From assembly GCA_004524595.1 (NCBI GenBank), contig SDOA01000167.1, forward strand, positions 1-7,247: a DNA stretch of 7,247 bases, in the 5' to 3' direction. The DNA is from Candidatus Thorarchaeota archaeon. GTDB taxonomy: Archaea; Asgardarchaeota; Thorarchaeia; Thorarchaeales; Thorarchaeaceae. Below the pieces are notes generated by a model. The model worked only from the letters and a program-made list of their open reading frames with translations, was not told the DNA's origin and did no database searches. Of the stretch, positions 1 through 6,624 are shown one piece after another. Position 1 is the stretch's first letter. Each line of letters starts with the position of its first letter. Position numbers and translations under genes: made by a program.

Positions 1-7
1 CAAACTC

Positions 8-14
8 AAGGTGG
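8..14 (+). promoter_or_regulatory. Shine-Dalgarno-like site for the DUF4129-like gene
   Basis: The motif AAGGTGG partly matches the archaeal anti-Shine-Dalgarno complement and sits 7 nt before a TTG codon. It is the main argument for a start at 22. It would be meaningless if the frame simply continues from a longer upstream protein. Confidence 0.45.
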
Positions 15-21
15 TTTTATT

Positions 22-468
22 TTGCAGGGAACTGATTTAATCATAGCAGGAATCTTGCTAATAGGTGCAGTCATTGCTGTTTTGGCGTATCTGTACATTG
101 TGAAGGGAATGTTTCGTTCAGTTGTTATTTCAAGAGGAATCGACATCCCAACCAAACTACGAAATATCAAGAAACTCGCGGATGCTGGTAAATACGGTGC
201 ATCAATAACATTGGCGTATCGTACTTTCGAGCAGATGTGCGGCATGAAGATGGGATCAGAACGAGCTCATTCAGAGACCGCACGAGAATACTTGGACCGT
301 GTGATGCAATCCATTCCACTTGATAATGCAACAGTAGAGCAGTTCGTTCAAACCTATGAAGAGGCTCGTTTCTCGCATCATGAGATGACTCGTGACCGAT
401 ATGAGGCTGCTTTACGTACCTTCACAGACTTGTACCCCAGAATTGACACGGGTGTACCAATGGAGTAA
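22..468 (+). CDS. DUF4129-like domain membrane protein (possibly 5'-partial)
   Basis: No enzymatic role can be assigned. One hydrophobic segment (about residues 5-27) is followed by basic residues (K28, R32, R38), which places the remainder in the cytoplasm. Residues about 58-138 resemble the helical DUF4129 domain found at the C-terminus of many transglutaminase-like proteins in MoxR/DUF58 loci: an AYRTFEQM helix, then SETAREYLDRV, then YEEARFSHHEMTRDRYEAA. In this family a larger N-terminal part, often multi-TM or transglutaminase, is common. The frame is open to the left window edge, so this could be the C-terminal end of a longer protein. I prefer the TTG start because AAGGTGG lies 7 nt upstream, the same GGTGG-N7-TTG geometry as the TTG start at 4249. 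It is the first visible gene of a six-gene operon. The domain call is from pattern recognition, and the start is uncertain. Confidence 0.68.
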   Translation: MQGTDLIIAGILLIGAVIAVLAYLYIVKGMFRSVVISRGIDIPTKLRNIKKLADAGKYGASITLAYRTFEQMCGMKMGSERAHSETAREYLDRVMQSIPLDNATVEQFVQTYEEARFSHHEMTRDRYEAALRTFTDLYPRIDTGVPME

Positions 469-475
469 GGTTATT

Positions 476-481
476 GGAGAG
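476..481 (+). promoter_or_regulatory. Shine-Dalgarno site deciding the DUF4350-like start
   Basis: GGAGAG ends 7 nt before the ATG at 489, a normal spacing. The in-frame TTG at 474 overlaps this motif and would have to use the GGAG at 462-465 or the AAGG ending at 470, which is only 3 nt away. The motif therefore favours the ATG at 489. Confidence 0.6.
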
Positions 482-488
482 ATATTCG

Positions 489-1907
489 ATGGGCTGGAAA
501 GAGATCTTGCAAGTGGTCCTCTTCCTGTTAGCTTGGGTTCCTGTGAGTATGCTTGCAGGGTATACACTTCTGGGAGCCGAACCAACATATGCTCAGGACT
601 TCTCCATTTACAATGATAATTGGAACGGTCTCAACCAGTTCAGAATATCTATTGAAGAAACTAGAGATGTTTATTCAATTCAAGCATCCATGAGTGTTAC
701 TACGAGAGAAAACGGGTCCGCAGTACTTATGATTATTGGGCCTGTGAGAGATTTCAGTTTAGATGTCACACTAGTAATCTATACGCATCTATTAAATGGT
801 GGTGGAGTTCTCATCGCTGATGATTTTGGAACAGCTAATTCTTCCTTATCTCTTCTCAATTATCTGATGAGCGGCATGATGCCAAATAGTCCTCTTGGCA
901 ATCAGACAAAGGGTCTTCTATCATTCACAGGTGGTGTACTATTAGATCTTGCATCTTACGATCCAATCAAAGAACCAAGACTCCCTATTATTACCGATTT
1001 CACAAATCCTTTCGGGTTCAGAGCTGATGGTGGGTTTTTGACACAAAATGTGAACGAGCTTCATCTTAATTATGCGTCCGCAATTAGTCCATATAGTTTG
1101 ATTGGGCAAGCCGGGATTGCGTGGAGTTCAGTTCGCTCATGGTGTGAAACTAATATCACAGACAATGAACCAGAATACAATCCAGACTATGAGTGGTCGG
1201 GTCCACTTCCAGTGGCTGGAGCTTTAGATTTCTCATCCCCAACAAATCCAAATGGTGGTCGTATTGTTGCAATAAGTGACCCCAGTATCTTTACTAATGA
1301 TATGTTTGGGCGGTTCCCTGATAACCGACAATTCGCTGCAAATATAATAGAATGGTTATCTCATTCTGATACTTCTCAACCAGTATTGTTTTGTGAGCAA
1401 CTTCTGGCTGTTCCACCAAATACCAGTGAGTTCTTCTTTGGTCTATATCTTGGAAGAGTTCTTTGGATGTCTTCATTACCGTACATATCTGCTCTATACC
1501 CTCTCTTGACTGCGATTGGAATTAAAAAATATCTCCCTGAGTTGAAGAAACCCGAAGTCAAGAGTGTTTCTGATGTTTTCCTCAGAAGAGGTCAAACTTA
1601 CTTTGGAGAACGTATGTCCTATTATCGTACAGAAGGTAATTATGCTCGTGTTGTAAAGATGCTATTTCGTAAGATGAAGAGAGGGCTCAAAAAACAACAA
1701 CAAATGACTGAATTTAGCAATAAGAAACTATGGGAATTAATGCGATATAATGATCCCAAACTGAAGGAGGCTGAATTCTTCAATATGATTGATAGGATTG
1801 AAGAAATCTCAGCAAATCCAAATATGAAAATCAAGGAGAACGAAATGATGGAGTTCTTCTTCTTTATGCGTAATATTGAATCATTACTGATAGACACTAG
1901 AAAATAG
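489..1907 (+). CDS. DUF4350-like surface-exposed membrane protein
   Basis: This 472-residue protein probably acts as the membrane-anchored, externally exposed partner of the MoxR/DUF58 pair; its biochemical role is unknown. A hydrophobic segment (about 7-29) is followed by a GATase-like alpha/beta ectodomain. That domain shows SIYNDNWNGLNQFR, a strand ending in LMIIGPVRDFS, the helix and loop THLLNGGGVLIADDFG (a DUF4350 hallmark), and GGRIVAISDPSIFTNDM followed by NRQFAANIIEWL, a pattern also seen in GldG-type proteins. A second TM lies at about 324-345, and then comes a Lys/Arg-rich helical tail (346-472). Five N-X-S/T sequons (N75, N117, N138, N222, N311) and the only two cysteines (C219, C302) all lie between the TMs, which supports an external location. 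An in-frame TTG at 474 would add five residues, but the ATG has better Shine-Dalgarno spacing. The gap to moxR is 11 nt. Family assignment is fairly confident; function is not. Confidence 0.8.
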   Translation: MGWKEILQVVLFLLAWVPVSMLAGYTLLGAEPTYAQDFSIYNDNWNGLNQFRISIEETRDVYSIQASMSVTTRENGSAVLMIIGPVRDFSLDVTLVIYTHLLNGGGVLIADDFGTANSSLSLLNYLMSGMMPNSPLGNQTKGLLSFTGGVLLDLASYDPIKEPRLPIITDFTNPFGFRADGGFLTQNVNELHLNYASAISPYSLIGQAGIAWSSVRSWCETNITDNEPEYNPDYEWSGPLPVAGALDFSSPTNPNGGRIVAISDPSIFTNDMFGRFPDNRQFAANIIEWLSHSDTSQPVLFCEQLLAVPPNTSEFFFGLYLGRVLWMSSLPYISALYPLLTAIGIKKYLPELKKPEVKSVSDVFLRRGQTYFGERMSYYRTEGNYARVVKMLFRKMKRGLKKQQQMTEFSNKKLWELMRYNDPKLKEAEFFNMIDRIEEISANPNMKIKENEMMEFFFFMRNIESLLIDTRK

Positions 1908-1911
1908 AGGT
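1906..1911 (+). promoter_or_regulatory. Shine-Dalgarno site of moxR overlapping the upstream stop
   Basis: AGAGGT begins inside the TAG stop of the DUF4350-like gene and ends 7 nt before the moxR ATG. Termination and re-initiation can therefore occur at nearly the same point, as in translationally coupled operons. Confidence 0.6.
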
Positions 1912-1918
1912 AGAATAA

Positions 1919-2911
1919 ATGACAACAGATGAACCGAATGGTGAAATACCCGCAGTCGAAACATCAGCTGTAATGAGCATTGATGAAGTTCGTGAGATTA
2001 CTTCAGACATTATCCACGAGTGCAATCGGGTTATTGTTGGCAAGAATGAGATCTTGTCCAATGTTCTAACAGCAATGCTATCGAACGGACACGTAATACT
2101 TGAAGGAGTACCTGGTCTTGCAAAGACCTACATGGCACGGACATTTGCTGTAATTCTTGGATGCGCCTTCAAGAGAATACAACTGACTGTGGACACTCTA
2201 CCTGCAGACTTGTTAGGCAGCAATGTCTTCAATCAACGAACTGGTGAGTTCTGGTTCCGAAAAGGACCGGTGTTCTCAAATCTTATCCTGGCAGATGAGA
2301 TTAATAGATGTCCACCAAAGTCACAAAGTGCACTCCTTGAGGTAATGGAGGAACGTCAAGTATCAACTGAAGGAGTAACTAGAAAACTACCACGACCCTT
2401 TCTAATTATCGCGACACAAAACCCAGTAGAACAAGAAGGAACTTACCCTCTACCGGAAGCACAGCTTGATAGGTTTATGTTCCGGCTTCTTCTTGATTAT
2501 CCTACAGAGGATGAAGAAGCTGAGGTCATTCGTCGGAAACATCTCGGAGAAGCAACAGATCTGCGCGTCTTGGCAGATCCTACAACAATTGTAAGACTGC
2601 AAAACACATGTCAAACAGTTTTCATAGAAGAGGACATAATAAATTACATCCGTGACATTGTCTTAAGAACTCGAAACGACCCCCAGGTTTTACTAGGAGG
2701 GTCTCCTCGAGCATCTCTGGTTTTAATGGGGGCATCAAAAGCACGAGCTGCTATGGCTGGACGTGACTATGTCATTCCCGAAGATATTAGAAAATTATGT
2801 GTTGAGACACTGAATCATCGACTTGTACTGAAACCTGAGGCTGAGCTCGAAGGGCTTACAGTCACAAGAGTGGTTTCGAAGATCCTTGGTGAAGTCGACT
2901 GTCCTCGTTAA
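1919..2911 (+). CDS. moxR: MoxR-family AAA+ ATPase
   Basis: A cytoplasmic AAA+ ATPase of the MoxR family, which uses ATP hydrolysis for chaperone-like maturation or assembly of target complexes, usually with a vWA-domain partner. At 330 residues it has typical family length, and all motifs are visible: VGKNE upstream of the ATPase core (40-44), Walker A GVPGLAKT (63-70), LPADLLG (94-100), Walker B LILADEINR (122-130), sensor 1 ATQNP (165-169), the family signature EGTYPLPEAQLDRF (173-186), and sensor 2 GGSPRAS (260-266), followed by a C-terminal helical lid. It should be catalytically competent. The N-terminal 20 residues are acidic and poorly conserved in type. The ATG start has AGAGGT 7 nt upstream. 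It is directly followed by the DUF58 gene, the classic MoxR partner, with a 12-nt gap. Family identity is certain; the substrate is unknown. Confidence 0.96.
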   Translation: MTTDEPNGEIPAVETSAVMSIDEVREITSDIIHECNRVIVGKNEILSNVLTAMLSNGHVILEGVPGLAKTYMARTFAVILGCAFKRIQLTVDTLPADLLGSNVFNQRTGEFWFRKGPVFSNLILADEINRCPPKSQSALLEVMEERQVSTEGVTRKLPRPFLIIATQNPVEQEGTYPLPEAQLDRFMFRLLLDYPTEDEEAEVIRRKHLGEATDLRVLADPTTIVRLQNTCQTVFIEEDIINYIRDIVLRTRNDPQVLLGGSPRASLVLMGASKARAAMAGRDYVIPEDIRKLCVETLNHRLVLKPEAELEGLTVTRVVSKILGEVDCPR

Positions 2912-2923
2912 GAATGGAGACGA

Positions 2924-4252
2924 TTGGCTGTGATCACTCAGAGAGGTTTTTTGGTCCTTTTTTCAGGAGTTCTACTATTAACTAGTGGATTCTCTTTTGT
3001 CAATTTCTACCTTGTACTTCTGGGTGTCTATCTTATAGTCGGACTTGTTGTAACTCTACCACTCTTTGCACTCACGGCTAATCTTGCTGGTATTGAAGTA
3101 GATCGCCAGATCGATAGAATCAAAGTATTCTCTGGTGATTTCTTACGAATTCGTGTAACTATTAGAAATATCTCAAGACGGCATTTTGACTTTATCGAAG
3201 TACATGATCAATTTCCTGAAACCTGGATTCTAGCAATTGGTGAAAACTTCATAGCATCAAGGATTGAACCAGGTGATAGTATAACTTTCTCATATATCCT
3301 TCAGGCACGGATGCGAGGGAAATACTATATTGGACCGACTGAAGTGATCATGCGCGACCGTCTTGGATTCCATTACTACAAAAGAACTCTAAAATCACAT
3401 ACTGAGGTTCTCGTCTATCCAACATGGAAAGACGTTCGACGGATGGAAGCCCTTGGAAAACAACGACAACTTGGTCTGATGTTTGGAGCACATCGGACAA
3501 AGACTGTTGGTATGGGTACTGATTTTGCAGGGTTTAGAGAGTACGTTCCAGGTGATGAATTCAGGCTTATTGATTGGAAAGCAAGTGCCAAAAGTCGTGA
3601 TATGCAAGTTAAACAATGGGAACAAGAGAAGAATATTCAGATCATCTGTATGGTTGATAGTAGTGGGAGTATGGGTAACGGATATCCAGAGAATACAAAG
3701 TTGGAATATGCTATTCGTGCTGCAGTTTTACTCACGCATATGGGTCTTGAAAGAAAAGATCTTGTAGGTACTTGTGTGTTTAGTGATATTGTCCATGGTA
3801 TGATTCCTCCTGGAACTCGTCCAAATCATATGTATGATGTACTTGAAGTACTTGCAGCTGCTGAACCTGGTGGATGGAGTGACTATGAAACAGCTATTGA
3901 TCATGTAATTAGAAAGGCAAAGAAACGGTCTCTTTTTATCTGGTTAACAGATCTTGAAGAGAGTCCAGCTCCTCTCCTTAATGCTATGAAAACATTAGTT
4001 GCTAATGGCCACAAGGCAATGGTAATCAGTCCCTTTGGACCATGGTTTGAAGCTCCAGTGGGCCAGTTTGGACCTGTTGAGAAAGTTCTTGCTGAGGCTG
4101 TATCAGAAGAATTATGGGAACGCAGAAATAAGATTGCAAGGGCATTAGCCCGATTTGGAATTGAGGTCATTAATGTTGGCCCTGAAGATTTTCTACCAAC
4201 TATCATGAAGACGTATAATCAGGCAAAACAGAAGGGGGTGGCAATGTATTGA
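2924..4252 (+). CDS. DUF58 / vWA-domain membrane protein, MoxR partner
   Basis: A DUF58 protein of 442 residues, expected to work as the vWA adaptor of the adjacent MoxR ATPase at the inner face of the membrane. Two N-terminal hydrophobic segments (about 8-25 and 28-51) form a hairpin, leaving the bulk in the cytoplasm. Residues about 55-165 look like a beta-sandwich (alternating strands, RNISRRHFDFIEVHDQFP, RMRGKYYIGPTEV). The DUF58 signature follows at 198-230: GTDFAGFREYVPGDEFRLIDWKASAK. A vWA domain starts with the MIDAS motif DSSGS (245-249), and a later acidic motif TDLEE (342-346) probably supplies another metal ligand, so metal binding looks intact. The start is either TTG 2924 (4 nt after GGAG) or GTG 2930 (10 nt after it); neither spacing is ideal, and the difference is two residues. 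The stop overlaps the next gene's start. Confidence 0.93.
   Translation: MAVITQRGFLVLFSGVLLLTSGFSFVNFYLVLLGVYLIVGLVVTLPLFALTANLAGIEVDRQIDRIKVFSGDFLRIRVTIRNISRRHFDFIEVHDQFPETWILAIGENFIASRIEPGDSITFSYILQARMRGKYYIGPTEVIMRDRLGFHYYKRTLKSHTEVLVYPTWKDVRRMEALGKQRQLGLMFGAHRTKTVGMGTDFAGFREYVPGDEFRLIDWKASAKSRDMQVKQWEQEKNIQIICMVDSSGSMGNGYPENTKLEYAIRAAVLLTHMGLERKDLVGTCVFSDIVHGMIPPGTRPNHMYDVLEVLAAAEPGGWSDYETAIDHVIRKAKKRSLFIWLTDLEESPAPLLNAMKTLVANGHKAMVISPFGPWFEAPVGQFGPVEKVLAEAVSEELWERRNKIARALARFGIEVINVGPEDFLPTIMKTYNQAKQKGVAMY
4234..4241 (+). promoter_or_regulatory. Shine-Dalgarno site for the TTG start at 4249
   Basis: GGGGGTGG lies inside the 3' end of the DUF58 gene and ends 7 nt before TTG 4249. No ATG or GTG competes at this spacing in that frame, so the motif supports the TTG. 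The TTG and the upstream TGA share bases as TTGA. Confidence 0.65.
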
Positions 4253-5634
4253 GAGTTGTCACATGGATTCTTCGCGTTGCATCAGTCATCACATTTACTA
4301 CAATGGCATACCTCGTTTACTGGTTTTTAGATACCAACGATATTTGGCACTGGGATGCGCCTTACATCTTTATAGTTACTGTTTTTCGTCTTCTATCTTT
4401 GATTCTCTTCTTTTTGATGAGTACGATGATAAGTGGTATCGCAAGTGCTTTTGCAGGTGGTGCACTACCATATGATCTTGTAGTTGGGCTTTATAATACA
4501 CTAGTTCTTCGAATGTGGTATATGCAACCCTATGGTGTAAGTGGTCCCATGACCAATTTAGCAGAGGTCTGGACATCTTTCTCTATTAATATGAATACAG
4601 TCCTTCTTGCTCTCTGGAATAATACATTCCTCTTTTTGTATTTCCTATTTGCAGGTGTAGGAGTTATCCTCTTTCTCCAATCCCTCGTCCGCATGGATCA
4701 CAAGTTTGTTGGTGGAGCTTTTCTCTCAATACAGGCAATTATTATCTTAGCAGCCTTCAAGGCTATTATAGTGCCGAATCTTGATCCCTTCCCCACTGAT
4801 TTTCTCTTCTTTCTTACGAGCCAGGTACAGGTATTAGCTTTGGTTTCTTTTGTCTATTTGGAAATCAGTTACCAGATGATCTATAGCTACTCTGTTGGCA
4901 AACCTGTTGAGGATAGAGAAGAAACTCTCAAGAAGCAATTATTGGCTCTCCGTCAAGCCACACGAAAACAAGATACTATTGAACGGGGAGAAAAAATTGG
5001 CTCAAGTGCTATGAGTCGTACGACCAGTGCCACTGCATTTTCTTTCTTACGTGAGGCAATTGAGAGAAAAGTCGTTGGAACGAAGGACGCTCTTGAAAAT
5101 CTTGATGCTGTTTCTGATGTCCGCCGTCTTCAGATTTTTGTTGATGACTTGCTTCACACTGATTCTAAAGCAAAGGATGAGTTGACTGCCAAAGCTGCAG
5201 CTCCATCATCAATGTATGTCATCGGCTCTACAATTACTGGTTCAGTTGTACGGTTTTTCAGCGTTTTGTTGCTAGCCTTTGTTTTGATGAGCCCGAGTGT
5301 AATCACTCTCTTACTAGATTTACCGATTGGTGTGATGAATAGTATTGAGTTACTCCAACCTGAGATGATGCTCTTACTCTTCCTTCCAATCATTCTTCTA
5401 TTTCCATTTGTAGCAATGGTTGTAAGTTGGTTCTCAAAGCGGGTCGTAATTGAAAAGGATGATATCACAGAAGAAGAAAAGGCTCAAGAGCGAGAGAGAA
5501 AGAGAGATCTCTCTAAACGCAAAAAAGAGGCTGCTAGGGCTCGCCGTGCTCGCGAGAAAGCTCGTAAGAAACGTAAAGGTGATGAAACTGGTATAGATGA
5601 ATGGGACAAAGCATTAGAAGAAACCTACAAGTGA
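4249..5634 (+). CDS. Unrecognised seven-TM protein with charged cytoplasmic tail
   Basis: I do not recognise the family. The 461-residue protein has about seven hydrophobic segments (residues 4-27, 38-66, 115-145, 152-175, 184-212, 334-357 and 371-396). Between the fifth and sixth lies a hydrophilic, helix-prone region of about 120 residues (213-333), rich in Lys, Glu and Arg and likely cytoplasmic. The C-terminus (397-461) is a highly charged, probably coiled-coil or disordered tail. It has an acidic start (EKDDITEEE), a Lys/Arg/Ala-rich stretch (415-443) and an acidic end (DETGIDEWDKALEETYK). The gene is translationally coupled to the DUF58 gene by a TTGA overlap, so it is very likely a component of the same complex. 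In bacterial MoxR/DUF58 loci other multi-TM proteins, such as RDD or SpoIIM-like ones, can occupy such positions, but I see no clear resemblance. It could serve as a membrane scaffold or as the client of the ATPase; that is inference only. Confidence 0.88.
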   Translation: MRVVTWILRVASVITFTTMAYLVYWFLDTNDIWHWDAPYIFIVTVFRLLSLILFFLMSTMISGIASAFAGGALPYDLVVGLYNTLVLRMWYMQPYGVSGPMTNLAEVWTSFSINMNTVLLALWNNTFLFLYFLFAGVGVILFLQSLVRMDHKFVGGAFLSIQAIIILAAFKAIIVPNLDPFPTDFLFFLTSQVQVLALVSFVYLEISYQMIYSYSVGKPVEDREETLKKQLLALRQATRKQDTIERGEKIGSSAMSRTTSATAFSFLREAIERKVVGTKDALENLDAVSDVRRLQIFVDDLLHTDSKAKDELTAKAAAPSSMYVIGSTITGSVVRFFSVLLLAFVLMSPSVITLLLDLPIGVMNSIELLQPEMMLLLFLPIILLFPFVAMVVSWFSKRVVIEKDDITEEEKAQERERKRDLSKRKKEAARARRAREKARKKRKGDETGIDEWDKALEETYK

Positions 5635-5655
5635 CAATACTAAGGAGATAGACTA

Positions 5656-6624
5656 GTGACAAAGACTGTCATTCTAACTCATGGTGACCTCGATGGTATT
5701 ACTTCAGGTGCAATAGCACTACTGTCCTATCCTCGTTCCGACTTCTACTTCACTAAACCTTCTCAGATACATCAGGATCTTTCCCGTGTTGCAAAGGATA
5801 AGCCATCTATTGTTCATATCAGTGATATTGCTATAAATGCAAAGAAATTCGATCAACTACTGGAAGCGCTTGATAGATTTCCTGAAACTACTATTATTCA
5901 ATGGACTGACCATCATCCTATGACGCCCAAACAAAAAAGGGAGATTATTTCCCGTGTTGATCTAATGCACGAAATAGGTCCTTGTGCTGCAGAACTTGTA
6001 TATCGAAAATTTCAATCGAAGCTGCCAGAACATGCACTTCGATTAGCCCTGTATGGCGCGATAGGTGACTTTTGTGACGCAACTCCTTTTGCAGAATTGC
6101 ACTTTGATGATATGGACAAACGCACAGTCTATCTAGAAGCTGGTCTTTTAGTTCAAGCATTACAGGAGATTGATTATCGAAGAGAGTCCAAGGATCTTGT
6201 GTACCAATTGTCATTGGGAGTCAAACCATCATCAATGAATGACATTGTCAATCTTGCAGTCAAGGCTACAAGAATCGAGCATGAAGTATTTCGTTATGTC
6301 CAGAACAATGCAAAAAAAGTTGGTCAATTAGGATACGTTCTTGATATTCCAATCAATGGTTACCGCGGTAAAAGTGCCAAGTTCTCAGCATATGTGACGA
6401 ATTCTATGATTGGAATTAGTGCTCGTTCGTCAGGTGAGGAAGTAGACATGAGTCTTCGAAGACGTAGAACAAGACTAGACCTTAACAAGGCATTAAATGA
6501 AATTCTTCCTGCTGTTGAAGGCTCTAGTGGGGGCGGTCATCCTGCAGCCGCTGGTGCTAGTATGGAAATTAATCTCTTCTCGAAATTTCTCAATCTTCTT
6601 TCCGAATATGCCACAAATTACTAG
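5656..6624 (+). CDS. DHH/DHHA1-family phosphoesterase
   Basis: A 322-residue member of the DHH superfamily: Mn-dependent phosphoesterases including RecJ-type exonucleases, NrnA-type oligoribonucleases and cyclic dinucleotide phosphodiesterases. All catalytic motifs are visible: motif I THGDLDG (8-14, with H9, D11 and D13), the motif II aspartate in HISDI (D57), motif III DHH (85-87), and motif IV AIGD (135-138). The C-terminal DHHA1 substrate-binding domain carries GGGHPAAAG (292-300). The length fits the compact NrnA-like or archaeal DHH class and is shorter than typical archaeal GAN/RecJ proteins. No transmembrane segment or extra domain is visible, so it is probably soluble. The GTG start has GGAG at 5644-5647, 8 nt upstream. 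It follows the membrane-protein gene by 21 nt with no visible promoter, so it is probably co-transcribed. Whether it acts on RNA oligomers, DNA ends or nucleotide messengers cannot be told. Confidence 0.93.
   Translation: MTKTVILTHGDLDGITSGAIALLSYPRSDFYFTKPSQIHQDLSRVAKDKPSIVHISDIAINAKKFDQLLEALDRFPETTIIQWTDHHPMTPKQKREIISRVDLMHEIGPCAAELVYRKFQSKLPEHALRLALYGAIGDFCDATPFAELHFDDMDKRTVYLEAGLLVQALQEIDYRRESKDLVYQLSLGVKPSSMNDIVNLAVKATRIEHEVFRYVQNNAKKVGQLGYVLDIPINGYRGKSAKFSAYVTNSMIGISARSSGEEVDMSLRRRRTRLDLNKALNEILPAVEGSSGGGHPAAAGASMEINLFSKFLNLLSEYATNY
6621..6624. other. Shared CTAG: overlapping convergent stop codons
   Basis: The palindrome CTAG supplies TAG to the plus-strand DHH gene (6622-6624) and TAG to the minus-strand transporter gene (6621-6623). 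The two genes therefore meet tail to tail with no intergenic space. No T-rich run or hairpin typical of a terminator is seen on either side, so the transcripts probably extend into each other's coding region. Confidence 0.9.

Noticed and set aside
474..488. TTG at 474 as start of the DUF4350-like gene
   Set aside because: It overlaps the GGAGAG motif that is ideally spaced for the ATG at 489; it would add only five residues and has poor upstream spacing.
392..616. Plus-strand open frame of 74 codons across the first gene junction
   Set aside because: It overlaps the ends of two well-supported genes in another frame and shows no domain-like pattern.
3901..4206. Minus-strand open frame of 101 codons
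   Set aside because: It lies wholly within the DUF58 vWA region, is antisense to a conserved domain, and has no convincing Shine-Dalgarno site or family resemblance.
5154..5468. Minus-strand open frame of 104 codons
   Set aside because: It is antisense to the sixth and seventh membrane segments of the 461-residue protein; its composition is what the complement of such codons gives.
5501..5514. Perfect 14-nt palindrome AGAGAGATCTCTCT
   Set aside because: It lies in the repetitive Arg/Lys/Ser-coding tail of a gene where AGA/GAG runs are common. No spacer, second copy or site context suggests an operator.
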